Source: JACKII01 sp965202745 (GTDB taxonomy: Bacteria > Pseudomonadota > Alphaproteobacteria > Bin95). From it: DNA of 64,000 nucleotides. The notes beneath the pieces were generated by a model. That model did not search any database. It saw only the letters and a program-made list of their open reading frames with translations, and had not been told where the DNA came from. The stretch covers positions 128,559-192,558 of the forward strand of contig CBDBCB010000014.1 in NCBI GenBank assembly GCA_965202745.1, in the 5' to 3' direction. This document shows, piece after piece, positions 8,033 through 17,441 of this stretch (the stretch's first letter is position 1; each line of letters opens with the position of its first letter). The position numbers were made by a program, and so were the translations under genes.

Positions 8033-8548
8033 ATGACCGTAGGCGCACCGAAAACCTGACGCACCGTTCTCTTATCCAGCACTGCCGTTGCCGGGGCAAC
8101 ACTTGTAACGGGTGCCTCTAGCCTGCTGGTTCCCGCTCAGGCAAAGGGCCTGGCGACAACATTGACCATGCGGGGCGGCACCAACAACTACCGGCCCGGC
8201 GCGCCTATCGTGGAGCGGATCGGCAGCGGCGGTTTCTGGATGACAGGCACTGTGCGCCACGCGGGCGACGGCGCGCCGCTCGAAGGCATCCGCATTCAAA
8301 TCTGGGCACACACGACCGAAGGGCACGAGCGCGACCAGCGCAGCCATGGCGCGACGCTTACCGACGTGAATGGCGTGTTTCGGATGGAGATGCCTCAGAT
8401 TGTGCCAGCTTTCGGCCAGCCGCATGGGCACCTGGCTTACGATGCGGAGTACGACGGCAAAGGGTTCGAGACCGTCTTCCTGCGCCCCATTATGGCAAGT
8501 TCGCGCGATACGAGCCTGAGCGCGCATTTCGTTCTGCAACAGGCCTGA
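8033..8548 (+). pseudogene. Tat-exported intradiol-dioxygenase-like protein with a stop in the twin-arginine motif
   Basis: ATG 8033 follows a strong AAGGAGAGAG ribosome site. The frame reads eight codons, then TGA at 8057-8059, then RTVLLSSTAVAGATLVTGAS and a 130-residue beta-rich domain. Changing TGA to CGA restores an RRTVLLSS twin-arginine signal, so the stop replaces one of the two signal arginines. The mature part has the layout of distant intradiol ring-cleavage dioxygenase proteins (LEGIRIQIWAHT, then HGATLTDVNGVFRM, then QPHGHLAYD). I do not see a clear set of tyrosine/histidine iron ligands, so activity would be uncertain even if intact. The next gene, a haem-type membrane protein, begins 2 bases after the stop. 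Confidence 0.7.
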
Positions 8549-8550
8549 CC

Positions 8551-9165
8551 ATGGCGGGCAGGGCTCGCACAATCCTCCTGTGGTCGGCGCTGGCGGCGGC
8601 TATCGCCGTTCCAATCGTGGAGGCCGCGGCGAGCCCTTTGCTGGCCTGGCACGAGCCTGTCTATATCGTTGCTGGCTTTGCGGGCGTAGCCGCCATGGCC
8701 CTGCTCCTGCTTCAGCCGCTGCTGGCTGGCGGTTACTTGCCTGGCCTACCGGCGCGGCGCGGGCGGCGGGTTCATGCATGGGTGGGTGCTGGGCTTGTGA
8801 CAGCAATAATCGTGCATGTGGGCGGCTTGTGGTTGACCAGCCCGCCGGACGTGATTGATGCGCTTTTGTTCCGGTCTCCGACGGCTTTTTCGGCATGGGG
8901 GGTCGTAGCGATGTGGGCGGTATTCGCCGCCGCTCTTATCATCGCGCTCCGCCACCGCGCAGGCCTGCGGCCCAGGGTCTGGCGGCTGTTGCACACGAGC
9001 CTTGCCGCCTTGATTGTGACCGGCAGCGTCGTTCATGCGCTTCTGATCGAGGGTGCCATGGGTACGGTATCGAAGGTCGCGCTGTGTGCATTGGTTGCAG
9101 CGGCAATGGCTAAGGTGATCATCGACCTGCGCACCTGGCGGCTGCTGGCCCGCCGCAAGGCTTGA
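8551..9165 (+). CDS. Ferric reductase-like b-haem membrane protein
   Basis: A 204-residue membrane protein with about six hydrophobic helices. Histidines sit in helices in the pattern of the ferric reductase-like transmembrane domain: one pair around residues 69 and 84 (RVHAWVGAGL and IIVHVGGLW) and one around 143 and 157 (RLLHTSLAAL and SVVHALL). These could hold b-type haem and move electrons across the inner membrane. It lies 2 bases after the damaged Tat-type gene and probably formed a two-gene unit with it, the membrane part serving the exported redox protein. A hairpin follows the gene. Confidence 0.7.
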   Translation: MAGRARTILLWSALAAAIAVPIVEAAASPLLAWHEPVYIVAGFAGVAAMALLLLQPLLAGGYLPGLPARRGRRVHAWVGAGLVTAIIVHVGGLWLTSPPDVIDALLFRSPTAFSAWGVVAMWAVFAAALIIALRHRAGLRPRVWRLLHTSLAALIVTGSVVHALLIEGAMGTVSKVALCALVAAAMAKVIIDLRTWRLLARRKA

Positions 9166-9190
9166 CTGCGGCCTTCCCCCAAACGATAAA

Positions 9191-9219
9191 AGCGCCGCCC
9201 TAACCTTGGGAGCGGCGCT
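9191..9219 (-). terminator. Rho-independent terminator between convergent genes
   Basis: AGCGCCGC (9191-9198) pairs perfectly with GCGGCGCT (9212-9219). On the minus strand the hairpin is followed by TTTTATCGTTT, so it fits the end of the folE transcript; it may also stop plus-strand transcripts. Confidence 0.75.
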
Positions 9220-9247
9220 CTAATCTTATCAGCCGAAGCTGCGGAAA

Positions 9248-9844
9248 TTACTTTCCAATCAGCCCCAGAAACTCGCGCCGCATGGCGGGGTCGGTCTTGA
9301 AGACGCCGCACATGGTCGTGGTCACCGTGTCCGCGCCCGGCTTGTGGACACCGCGGGTGGTCATGCACATGTGTGCGGCTTCCACCAACACGGCTACGCC
9401 CTTCGGCTGCAGAACGTTGTTGATCGTGTCCGCAATCTGAGCTGTCAGGGTTTCCTGTACCTGCATCCGCTTGGCGAACACGTCGACGACGCGGGCCAGC
9501 TTGGAGATGCCGACAACGCGCCGGTTCGGCAGATAAGCCACATGCGCTTTACCGATGATCGGCACAATGTGGTGCTCGCAATGGGACTCGAGGCGGATGT
9601 CGCGGATCATGACGATCTCGTCGTAGCCATCCACTTCCTCAAAGGTGCGACCCAGGATATCGACCGGATCTTCCTTGTAGCCGACGAAGAAATCCTCCCA
9701 GGCGCGCACGACGCGGCTGGGGGTGTCAATTAGCCCTTCCCGGTCGGCATCTTCACCGATGAAGGAGATCAGGATGCGCACGGCTGCTTCAGCCTCGTCG
9801 CGACTGGGCTTCGCAGAAGCAGCGCTGGTGCGGTTGTCAGACAT
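9248..9844 (-). CDS. folE: GTP cyclohydrolase I
   Basis: A 198-residue FolE, which converts GTP to dihydroneopterin triphosphate, the first step of folate and pterin synthesis. Zinc and active-site motifs are present: SHCEHH in the middle and MCMTTRGV near the C-terminus. I chose ATG 9844 because a GAGGAG site lies 7 bases before it. An in-frame ATG at 9898, also with a fair ribosome site, would add 18 residues. The gene is apart from the folK/DHPS-like operon at 35 kb. Length and motifs are normal. Confidence 0.93.
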   Translation of the reverse strand: MSDNRTSAASAKPSRDEAEAAVRILISFIGEDADREGLIDTPSRVVRAWEDFFVGYKEDPVDILGRTFEEVDGYDEIVMIRDIRLESHCEHHIVPIIGKAHVAYLPNRRVVGISKLARVVDVFAKRMQVQETLTAQIADTINNVLQPKGVAVLVEAAHMCMTTRGVHKPGADTVTTTMCGVFKTDPAMRREFLGLIGK

Positions 9845-10034
9845 AGACGACTCCTCAGTAATAGCGTCGATGTCACCCGAATTCGAAACTTTGTCCATCA
9901 AAACTCTCCGCGTTACGTAGCGACACACAAAATGTCCGCCGTAGCGAAACGCTTACGGGTGCGGTTGGTTGTCGGATCACTCGCAACGCGAGTTTCAGGA
10001 TGCAATGGCGGTCGATGGCGTTTCAAATTAGGCC

Positions 10035-11537
10035 TTAGGCCGGTGTCGCCCGCTTTGCCACCCTGAACATAAGGATTAAAGGCACACTTGCCAAACACGC
10101 AATCGTGTAAATGGCAAAGGCATTCAGATACCCAATCATGCTGGCCTGCTGCAAGATCTCTCCCGCAAAGCCCGCAAGACCAGCCACTGTATCGATTGTC
10201 ATGCCCGCGGCGTCAATATTTTCGTTGAAGGGGGAGGCATGCTCCGTCATCCGCGAATAGTTTTCACTGCGTGACCGGATTACCGTCGCCACCGACAGGG
10301 AGATAAACATGCTGGACCCCAAATTCCGCAGCAGGTGAAAAATCGCTGAAGACTCAGCCAGATAGGCAGCCGGCATGGTCGAAAATGACGCCACAGTCAG
10401 CGGGACCCAGAACAATCCGACAGCAAGCCCCTGAAGAGCGCCCACAAACGCTACGGTCTCAAAGGCAACATTGTGGTCGAAGGTCATCATGAGGAGGCCG
10501 CTCAATGCCTGAATTCCCATGCCGATGCACATGCCAATGCGCGGATCGATCTTGGTGACAAACATAGCGGAGAAAAAGCCCAGCAACGCACCCACGCCCC
10601 GTGCTGCCAGCAACTCGCCGATAATCGAGTTCGGATAGCCCATCAGCCCTTGCAACATGGGCGGGAACAGCACCATGGGCGTGAAGTTGAGCATGCCATA
10701 AATCAGCACTGTCATAGACCCGAGCGCGTAATTGCGGTCGAGCATCAACTTCAGGTTCAGGAACGGCTTGCTGGCGGTCAGAGAATGCGCCAGGAAAAAA
10801 TAGAACGCCAATGCACCCAGACAGGCCTCAATGACAATCTCCAGGCTATCAAACCAATCCTGACGTTGGCCCCGGTCGAGCATCAGCTGCACACAACCGA
10901 TCGCGATCGCGAGAGCGATGAATCCTGTCCAGTCCAGCTTGATACCGCTTTGCCGCCCCTTATCGGACAGCATGAAATACAGCCCCATGGTTGCTGCAAT
11001 TCCGACCGGCACGATCATATAGAAAGCCCAGCGCCAGTCATAAATATCCGCCAAATAACCACCCAGCACCGGCCCCAGCACCGGCCCGATGACGACGCCC
11101 ATGCCAAAGATCGACGTCGCCTTGCCATGCTGCTCTTTCGGGTAGGTATCCAGGATCGTCGCTTGGGCCAGTGGAATCAGCGGTGCGCCTAAGGCTCCCT
11201 GTAAAATCCGATAACAGACCAAAGTCTCCAGCGATTCCGCCAGGCCGCACAGCAGCGTCGCCACGGTGAAACCAGCCTGGCAATAAATCATCACATTCCG
11301 ACGGCCAAAACGGGCAGTCAGCCAGCCCGTCGTCGGTGTCGCAATTGCTGTTGCCAGGATGTTGAAGGTCATCACCCAGGCAATCTGGTCCTGCGTCGCA
11401 GAGAGCGAGCCCTGCATCTGAGGCAGAATCACCGAAACAACCAACACCGTCGTGCCATAAAGCGTGGTCGCCATGGTGACCATGCCCAAAACGGCGGCCC
11501 GTTTCAGCGGTGTGTTGGCGTCAACGCCGTTTGCCAT
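10035..11537 (-). CDS. DHA2-type MFS exporter (EmrB/QacA family)
   Basis: A 500-residue transporter with 14 likely membrane helices, as in the DHA2 drug:H+ antiporter family. Family motifs are visible: TGWLTARFGRRNVMI in the loop after helix 2, and GPVLGPVLGGYLAD, the motif C of antiporters, in helix 5. It probably exports toxic compounds. No membrane fusion protein or regulator gene lies next to it, so a tripartite pump would need a partner elsewhere. The SDR gene ends 24 bases upstream on the same strand, so the two may be co-transcribed. Confidence 0.88.
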   Translation of the reverse strand: MANGVDANTPLKRAAVLGMVTMATTLYGTTVLVVSVILPQMQGSLSATQDQIAWVMTFNILATAIATPTTGWLTARFGRRNVMIYCQAGFTVATLLCGLAESLETLVCYRILQGALGAPLIPLAQATILDTYPKEQHGKATSIFGMGVVIGPVLGPVLGGYLADIYDWRWAFYMIVPVGIAATMGLYFMLSDKGRQSGIKLDWTGFIALAIAIGCVQLMLDRGQRQDWFDSLEIVIEACLGALAFYFFLAHSLTASKPFLNLKLMLDRNYALGSMTVLIYGMLNFTPMVLFPPMLQGLMGYPNSIIGELLAARGVGALLGFFSAMFVTKIDPRIGMCIGMGIQALSGLLMMTFDHNVAFETVAFVGALQGLAVGLFWVPLTVASFSTMPAAYLAESSAIFHLLRNLGSSMFISLSVATVIRSRSENYSRMTEHASPFNENIDAAGMTIDTVAGLAGFAGEILQQASMIGYLNAFAIYTIACLASVPLILMFRVAKRATPA

Positions 11538-11561
11538 TCGACCTGACCCTGCGCGCGGCGC

Positions 11562-12284
11562 TTATCCGTAAGCGCGGGCAACTTGACCATGCAGAGTGCA
11601 GGCTGCCTCCGCAAGGTTTACAAAAACCGGCGCTACTTCCTCTGGCGGACGCAGAGTTTCCGGGTCTTCGCCCGGGAAAGCCTGGGCGCGCATATTCGTG
11701 CGCACCGCACCAGGGTCCAGCAGATTAGCCCGGATATTGGTCTGCTTGGTCTCGTTGGCATAGCTTGCAACCAGGGTTTCCAGCGCAGCCTTGCTGGCGG
11801 CGTAGGCGCCCCAATAAGCAAAAGCCCCTGCCGCCGCACCGCTGGTCACCATGATCACCCGGCCGGCGTTTGAAAGGCGCAGACCCTGGTCAAAGGCTCT
11901 GATCAGCCGCCAGTTGGCCGTCAGGTTGATATCCATGGTCGTTTGCCAGTCTTTGGGGCTCAAGTGTCCGACCGGGGTCAGGTTCGGCAACTGCGCGGCA
12001 TTTCCCACCAGAATATCCAGCTTGCCGTACCGCTGAGCCACAGCGGCAGCCATTCGATCGATTTCGTCAAATTTGGTGAGGTCGAGCGGCACCAGTGTTG
12101 CCTGCCCACCCGCCGCGCGAACCCGGTCGTCGGTCTCTTCCAAACCGCCTTGGGTACGCGCCACCAGGATTAGTTGGGCGCCTTCAGCAGCAAAACGCTC
12201 GGCTACAGCAGCGCCTAGCCCTCGGGATGCGCCGGTAACCAGCGCAACACGGCCCGCGAGGCGGCCCTGTTTTTGTTCTGTCAT
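11562..12284 (-). CDS. Short-chain dehydrogenase/reductase
   Basis: A 240-residue SDR enzyme. Motifs are the TGASRGLG dinucleotide loop near residue 16, NAAQ near 95, the catalytic serine in MVTSGAA and the YAASK catalytic pair near 160. Substrate is unknown; proteins of this kind are often encoded just after purF in alphaproteobacteria. ATG 12284 overlaps the purF stop by one base (TGATG), so the two genes are likely translationally coupled. Confidence 0.88.
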   Translation of the reverse strand: MTEQKQGRLAGRVALVTGASRGLGAAVAERFAAEGAQLILVARTQGGLEETDDRVRAAGGQATLVPLDLTKFDEIDRMAAAVAQRYGKLDILVGNAAQLPNLTPVGHLSPKDWQTTMDINLTANWRLIRAFDQGLRLSNAGRVIMVTSGAAAGAFAYWGAYAASKAALETLVASYANETKQTNIRANLLDPGAVRTNMRAQAFPGEDPETLRPPEEVAPVFVNLAEAACTLHGQVARAYG

Positions 12285-13777
12285 CAAACCACTGTCATAA
12301 TCGACTTGCGTTCTTGCTTGCCCGTAGCACGCTGCTCTTGGTCCGCCCGGCGTGTTGGATAGTCGCCGGTAAAACATGCATCGCAGAATGCCGGCTTATC
12401 CGGGTCGCGCCCAGGCTCGCCCATCGCGCGGTACAGTCCATCGATGGAAATGAAGGCCAAGCTGTCCACGCCGATCTCCGCCGCCATCTCGTCCAACGTC
12501 ATGTTGGCAGCCATCAGGTCCTTCCGCTCCGGCGTATCGATACCATAGAAGCAGGGATTGGCAGTCGGCGGACTGGAGATGCGCATGTGGATTTCAGCGG
12601 CACCGGCAGCCCGCATCATCTCCACGATTTTGCGGCTGGTGGTGCCTCGCACAATGCTGTCATCAACCAGCACAATACGTTTACCCTCTACCATCGAGCG
12701 GTTTGCATTGTGCTTCAGCTTAACGCCCAAATTGCGGATGTGAGAGCTCGGCTCGATGAAGGTTCGGCCAACATAGTGATTGCGGATGATGCCGTATTCA
12801 AACCGTGCATCCACCACGGCCGCATAACCAATCGCCGCCGACACGCCAGAATCTGGAACCGGGACGACCACATCAACGCCGCCTTCCGGATGAGACTCAC
12901 GAGCGAGTTCCGCACCGATACGTTGCCGGGCTTCGTAGACGTTCCGATTTTCAATCACGCTGTCGGGGCGGGCAAAGTAGATGTACTCGAAGATACAGAA
13001 ACGGCTCTGACGTTTAGGGAACGGAAAGTAGGAGTGAACCCCCGTCTCGTCGACAACGATCAATTCGCCAGGCTCAACGTCCCTTACGAATTCAGCGCCA
13101 ATAATATCAAAGGCGCAGGATTCAGAGGCAAGGATATGCGCACCGCCCAGCGTGCCCAGAGCCAATGGCCGAATACCAAGTGGATCACGCACGCCAATCA
13201 GCTTTTTCTGGGACAGGGCAACCAAGCTGTAGGCACCCTCCACCTGATGCAGCGCATCCGACAATCGCTCCACCAGCGTTTCCCGCACACTACGCGCAAT
13301 CAGATGGATGATAACTTCCGTGTCGGTGGTGGATTGGAACAGTGAGCCCGCACCTACAAGCCTGTTATGCAGAATGTGGGCATTGGTCAGATTGCCGTTG
13401 TGGGTGATGGCAAAGCCGCCAAAAGCGAACTCCGCAAAAAGAGGTTGGATGTTGTGAACCGCCCCTTCACCAGTGGTGGCATAGCGGTTATGGCCGATGG
13501 CGGCGTAGCCCTTCAGCCGTTCCAGCACATCTTCCTTGTTCAGGATTTCCCCAACTTCACCGATGCCCCGGTGCGAGTGGAACTTGGCGCCATCAAAGCT
13601 GACAATTCCCGTCGCTTCCTGGCCCCGGTGCTGCATGGCATGCAGGCCCAACATTGTGTGGGTCGAAGCATCGGCCAGATTGCGGGGACCAAATATGCCA
13701 AAGACGGCACATTCTTCATGCAGATCATCATCGTCTGTTGGTGCGCTTACGGGGCGTTCAACGCTTTGGCTCGACAT
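12284..13777 (-). CDS. purF: Amidophosphoribosyltransferase
   Basis: A 497-residue PurF, which moves ammonia from glutamine to PRPP in the first committed step of purine synthesis. The N-terminal nucleophile is the cysteine in EECAVFGIFG, following a short propeptide with DDDD. The PRPP motif reads VLVDDSIVRGTTS. Cysteines in FCIFEYIYFARP, CFYGIDTPE and FCDACFTGDYP match the Fe-S type of PurF known from Bacillus. I chose ATG 13777, which has an AAGGAGG site and overlaps the cvpA end by 20 bases. The cvpA-purF pair is a classical arrangement. Confidence 0.95.
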   Translation of the reverse strand: MSSQSVERPVSAPTDDDDLHEECAVFGIFGPRNLADASTHTMLGLHAMQHRGQEATGIVSFDGAKFHSHRGIGEVGEILNKEDVLERLKGYAAIGHNRYATTGEGAVHNIQPLFAEFAFGGFAITHNGNLTNAHILHNRLVGAGSLFQSTTDTEVIIHLIARSVRETLVERLSDALHQVEGAYSLVALSQKKLIGVRDPLGIRPLALGTLGGAHILASESCAFDIIGAEFVRDVEPGELIVVDETGVHSYFPFPKRQSRFCIFEYIYFARPDSVIENRNVYEARQRIGAELARESHPEGGVDVVVPVPDSGVSAAIGYAAVVDARFEYGIIRNHYVGRTFIEPSSHIRNLGVKLKHNANRSMVEGKRIVLVDDSIVRGTTSRKIVEMMRAAGAAEIHMRISSPPTANPCFYGIDTPERKDLMAANMTLDEMAAEIGVDSLAFISIDGLYRAMGEPGRDPDKPAFCDACFTGDYPTRRADQEQRATGKQERKSIMTVV

Positions 13778-14468
13778 TGTCAGCCTCCTTGGCGGCGCGC
13801 AGAAGGGGTTCTGCTCCGTCGCGCACTTCCTTACTATAGCCGCTTGGTACCTTGCTACCCTTGGTTTCCGGAACAGATGGCGCAGGCTGGTTAAATCCTT
13901 TGCGCAGCCGCTCGATTTCCGCTGCCTGTTTGTCGAGCGCCCGGATCCGCGCCGCCTCCTGTTCACCATCACTGGTGAGCGAGGTCGGCAGCACTTCTGC
14001 CAGCTTGCGCGCGCCTTCCTGCAGCATTGGCGTCACCTTCGCTTGGGTCACCCATTCGGGCTGCTCGTCTTCGGGCACAAACCACGTGAAAGCCGTATAT
14101 GCTACCATGACCAGCAAACCGCCACGGAACAAACCGAACAGGAATCCAGCTGAGCGATCCAGGGTATTATGCTCTGATTTAGCGGTAGATTCAGCGACAG
14201 CGCCACCGATCATGCGCAGCACAAAAAACGAGCCGATAAACAGACCGCCACCAGCAGCCAGGTCAGCTGCAAACTCCGTCTCAATATGTTCTCGGGCGAA
14301 TTGGCTGGCTTGTGGATAAAAGTAAAATGTCACGGCGACGGCCCCGATCCAGGTACCGAGCGAGAATGCTTCCCGCACCAGCCCCCGGGAATAGGCCATC
14401 CACGCCGAAAGCAGCACCAACAGTGCGACGGCAACATCCAGGATGAAGAGATCGTCTAAATTCGGCAT
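13758..14468 (-). CDS. cvpA: CvpA-family membrane protein
   Basis: A 236-residue protein with four membrane segments in the first 150 residues and a charged C-terminal tail. The N-terminus (DLFILDVAVALLVLLSAWMAYSRG) and RGLVREAFSLGTWIGA match the colicin V production protein family. The role in the cell is unclear; it affects envelope stability in other bacteria. ATG 14468 is preferred over ATG 14498, which would overlap radA. It is placed between radA and purF. Confidence 0.88.
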   Translation of the reverse strand: MPNLDDLFILDVAVALLVLLSAWMAYSRGLVREAFSLGTWIGAVAVTFYFYPQASQFAREHIETEFAADLAAGGGLFIGSFFVLRMIGGAVAESTAKSEHNTLDRSAGFLFGLFRGGLLVMVAYTAFTWFVPEDEQPEWVTQAKVTPMLQEGARKLAEVLPTSLTSDGEQEAARIRALDKQAAEIERLRKGFNQPAPSVPETKGSKVPSGYSKEVRDGAEPLLRAAKEADNVEPKR

Positions 14469-14476
14469 TCGTATCT

Positions 14477-15871
14477 TCAGCCGCCTTCCCGAAGCCAATC
14501 GGCCAAGTTCGATAGCCGCGAAAAGCCAATCGGAGCAAGCCCCTTTGCCGCCACAGTCTTGCCCTTGGCATTTCCGGGTGCCAAGGCTGCCAGCGCCCGA
14601 CTGAAACCCAGACGCTCCGCCTCGCGCAGACGGGCGCTTTCCTGACCCACTAGGCGAAGTTCTCCAGACAAGCCGACTTCACCAAACAGCACCACATCCC
14701 GCGGAACCGGCTTGTCAATCAACGCGGAGACGAGGGCCGCCGCCGCGGCCATGTCCGCCGCGGGTTCTGACAGGCGCAAACCACCTGCCACATTCAGGTA
14801 AACGTCCCGCCCCTGAAAGTCGTAAAGGCAGCGCGTCTCCAGGACCGCAATCACCATCGCCAACCGGGAGGAATCCCATCCGACGGCCGTTCGCCGGGGC
14901 GTTGCATAGCCAGCCTGCCCCACCAAAGCCTGGATTTCCACCAGCAAAGGCCGGGTGCCCTCAATCCCGGCGAACACCGCACTGCCGCTGACGCCGACGC
15001 CCTCGGCATCCCGCGAGCCCAGGAAAAGGGCGGAGGGGTTGGGCACCTCCGTCAGCCCGAGCCCTGTCATCTCAAACACACCGATCTCGTCGGTCGGCCC
15101 AAAGCGGTTCTTGACTGAGCGCAGAATGCGGTACTGGTGGCTCCGGTCGCCCTCAAAATAGAGCACGGTGTCCACCATGTGCTCCAGCACCCGCGGGCCT
15201 GCGATTGAGCCATCCTTGGTCACATGACCAACCAATACCAACGGCATGTTGTGCTTCTTCGCAGCAGTGTTCAGCTCATGCGCCGCAGCTTTGACTTGAC
15301 TGACGGTACCAGGCGCGGACTCTAGGGCCTCAACCGCCATAGTCTGGATGGAATCGATCACCACAAGCCCGTGCTCGCCGTTCATCGCCGCCGCAATCGC
15401 ACCCACCTGCGTTGCAGAAGCCAGATCGACTCCGGCATCCGCCAGCCCCAGCCGCGCTGCCCGCAGGCGAACTTGGGCCACGCCCTCCTCGCCGGAAACA
15501 TAGAGCGTGCGCTTGCCACTGACCGCCGCAGCCTTCGCTGCCACCTGCAACAGCAGGGTAGACTTGCCGATACCGGGATCACCGCCGATCAACAGGCAAC
15601 CGCCCGGCACCAGACCGCCGCCGCAGACATGGTCGAATTCCTTGATGCCTGTAATCAGCCGCTGGAGAGGCTCATCCTCGCCCTGCAAGGGCACCACATC
15701 CAGCCGGCCTCCCGCCAAGCTCCGGGCCGCAGCATTGCCTTTCGATACGGCCTGCAAGACGGACTCTTCGGCAATGGTGTTCCACTCGCTGCAGGCCATG
15801 CACTGCCCGGACCAACGGCCATGAGTGGTGCCGCAGGACTGGCAGACATAGACGGTGCGGGCTTTAGCCAA
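14477..15871 (-). CDS. radA: DNA repair protein RadA
   Basis: A 464-residue RadA/Sms, a RecA-related ATPase that helps branch migration in recombination. The order of parts is normal: a four-cysteine zinc finger (CQSC and CMAC) at residues about 9-26, Walker A GGDPGIGKST near 98, the RadA-specific KNRFG motif near 255 and a C-terminal Lon-protease-like domain. I chose a TTG start at 15871 because GGAGG lies 9 bases before it and it is 5 bases after the upstream stop. An ATG further up would overlap the ABC gene. Confidence 0.92.
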   Translation of the reverse strand: MAKARTVYVCQSCGTTHGRWSGQCMACSEWNTIAEESVLQAVSKGNAAARSLAGGRLDVVPLQGEDEPLQRLITGIKEFDHVCGGGLVPGGCLLIGGDPGIGKSTLLLQVAAKAAAVSGKRTLYVSGEEGVAQVRLRAARLGLADAGVDLASATQVGAIAAAMNGEHGLVVIDSIQTMAVEALESAPGTVSQVKAAAHELNTAAKKHNMPLVLVGHVTKDGSIAGPRVLEHMVDTVLYFEGDRSHQYRILRSVKNRFGPTDEIGVFEMTGLGLTEVPNPSALFLGSRDAEGVGVSGSAVFAGIEGTRPLLVEIQALVGQAGYATPRRTAVGWDSSRLAMVIAVLETRCLYDFQGRDVYLNVAGGLRLSEPAADMAAAAALVSALIDKPVPRDVVLFGEVGLSGELRLVGQESARLREAERLGFSRALAALAPGNAKGKTVAAKGLAPIGFSRLSNLADWLREGG

Positions 15872-15875
15872 GCGC

Positions 15876-16640
15876 TCAATCCTCCGGCAGGGCCGGAACC
15901 GGTATCGGCCCGGTGAGACGGCCATGCACGAACTGGTCGAGCACCGGGTGGCCGCTTTCCGTCAAATCGGTAACCGGCCCATTCCATTCAATGACGCCTT
16001 CGTACAGCATGGCGACATTATCACCGATTCTGCGGGCGCTCGCGATGTCGTGCATGATGGTCACCGCTGCAGCGCCAAGCTCTTCGATGGAGGCGCGGAT
16101 CAATTCGTCGACCTGACGGCCGACCAGCGCGTCCAGACCGGTCGTCGGCTCGTCAAACAACAGCACTTCCGGCTCTCCCGCGATGGCGCGGGCGAGTCCG
16201 ATTCGCTTCTGCATGCCTACCGACAAGCCCCCAGGCAATTCATCACCGATAGCCGGGTCCAACCCAACCCGTTGCAGCCAGTCTCCGGCTTCGGCCCGGG
16301 CAGCCCGGCGCGAGAGCTTACCGAAGCGCAACGGCGCGAACATGGCGTTCTCCCAGACCGGCAGGCTGTCGAGCAGCGCCGCATGCTGGAACAACATGCC
16401 AAAGCGCCGGTTCATTTCTGTCCGCTCCGCTCCGCTGAAGCCCGTCAATTCGTTACCGTCCAGAGTGATGCTGCCAGCATCCGGTGTGATGAAGCCCATA
16501 ATGCATTTCAGCGTCACTGACTTTCCGCTACCGGAGCCGCCAAGAATCACCAGTGACTTTCCCTGTTCAACGGCCAGGTCAACGCCCCGCAAAACCGCGT
16601 GGCTGCCAAAGCTTTTGATGATGCCAGAGAGGCGCAGCAT
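15876..16640 (-). CDS. mlaF: ABC transporter ATPase, MlaF type
   Basis: A 254-residue ATPase. Walker A is GGSGSGKS near residue 35, the signature is LSVGMQKRIGLARA near 139, and Walker B is EVLLFDEPTTGLD near 160. With the permease encoded just upstream it belongs to the MCE/Mla phospholipid-transport ABC class that keeps outer-membrane lipid asymmetry. No MlaD-type (MCE) gene is seen next to it, which is unlike the enterobacterial mla operon. The symbol is by family. Confidence 0.85.
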   Translation of the reverse strand: MLRLSGIIKSFGSHAVLRGVDLAVEQGKSLVILGGSGSGKSVTLKCIMGFITPDAGSITLDGNELTGFSGAERTEMNRRFGMLFQHAALLDSLPVWENAMFAPLRFGKLSRRAARAEAGDWLQRVGLDPAIGDELPGGLSVGMQKRIGLARAIAGEPEVLLFDEPTTGLDALVGRQVDELIRASIEELGAAAVTIMHDIASARRIGDNVAMLYEGVIEWNGPVTDLTESGHPVLDQFVHGRLTGPIPVPALPED

Positions 16641-16645
16641 TCCCT

Positions 16646-17419
16646 CTACCGCGCGAAAAACAGTTCGGTGACAAAGTAGTTGGCGATCAGGATCAGGATC
16701 GCCGACGAGACCACCGCCTGCGTCGTTGCCCGCCCCACGCCTTGGGCTCCACCTGTGGACTTATAGCCGTGATAGCAGCCCATGAGCGTGACAATGAAGC
16801 CATAGACCGCCGCCTTTGTCAGGCCGCTGACAACGTCTTCCGTCTGCAGAACGTCCCATGTTTGCTGCAGATATGTCGCTGAGTTAAATCCCAACTTGGA
16901 AACCGCAACGATATACCCGCCCATCACACCAATAATGTCTCCCACCAGCACCAGAACCGGCATCATCAGCAGACCGGCTATGATCCGCGGCGCGACCAGG
17001 TAACTGTATGGATTGGTGGAAAGTGCCTCCAGCGCATCGATCTGTTCCGTTACGCGCATGGTACCAATTTCTGCCGCCATGGAGGCTCCGATCCGCCCCG
17101 CGACCATCAAGCCTGCCAGCACGGGGGCAAGCTCGCGGGTGATCGACAGGACAACGACCATGGCCACCGCCCCCTCCGCTGAAAAGCGGGAGAAACCGGA
17201 ATAGCTCTGTAGGGCCAGCACCATGCCGCTAAACAGCGTGGTCAACGCCACCACGGGCAAAGAAAGGTAGCCGATCTCGATGAAGTGGCGGACATAATTG
17301 CGCCAAAAGAATGGCGGGCGCACCGCATGGCTCAGCCCAAGCGCCGCAAAAGTTGCGACGCTGCCAATCGCGCGGCACAGATCCAGCATGACCCGGCCAA
17401 TGGCGGCGATGGGGTTCAT
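16646..17419 (-). CDS. mlaE: ABC transporter permease, MlaE type
   Basis: A 257-residue inner-membrane permease of the MlaE family. Family stretches include RELAPVLAGLMVAGRIGASMAAEIGTM in the centre (only partly quoted by position: residues about 94-120), MRVTEQIDALEAL after it and YKSTGGAQGVGRATT near the C-terminus. Five hydrophobic helices are visible. It lies 5 bases upstream of the MlaF-like ATPase gene and should form the membrane part of the same lipid transporter. Confidence 0.87.
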   Translation of the reverse strand: MNPIAAIGRVMLDLCRAIGSVATFAALGLSHAVRPPFFWRNYVRHFIEIGYLSLPVVALTTLFSGMVLALQSYSGFSRFSAEGAVAMVVVLSITRELAPVLAGLMVAGRIGASMAAEIGTMRVTEQIDALEALSTNPYSYLVAPRIIAGLLMMPVLVLVGDIIGVMGGYIVAVSKLGFNSATYLQQTWDVLQTEDVVSGLTKAAVYGFIVTLMGCYHGYKSTGGAQGVGRATTQAVVSSAILILIANYFVTELFFAR

Positions 17420-17441
17420 TTAGGCTTCACTCTCCGAGCAC

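Noticed and set aside
10473..11192. Open frame of 239 codons on the plus strand inside the MFS gene
   Set aside because: Antisense shadow, rich in His and Gln as expected from the complement of a membrane-protein gene.
12314..13345. Open frame of 343 codons on the plus strand inside purF
   Set aside because: purF on the other strand has all catalytic motifs; the antisense product has none.
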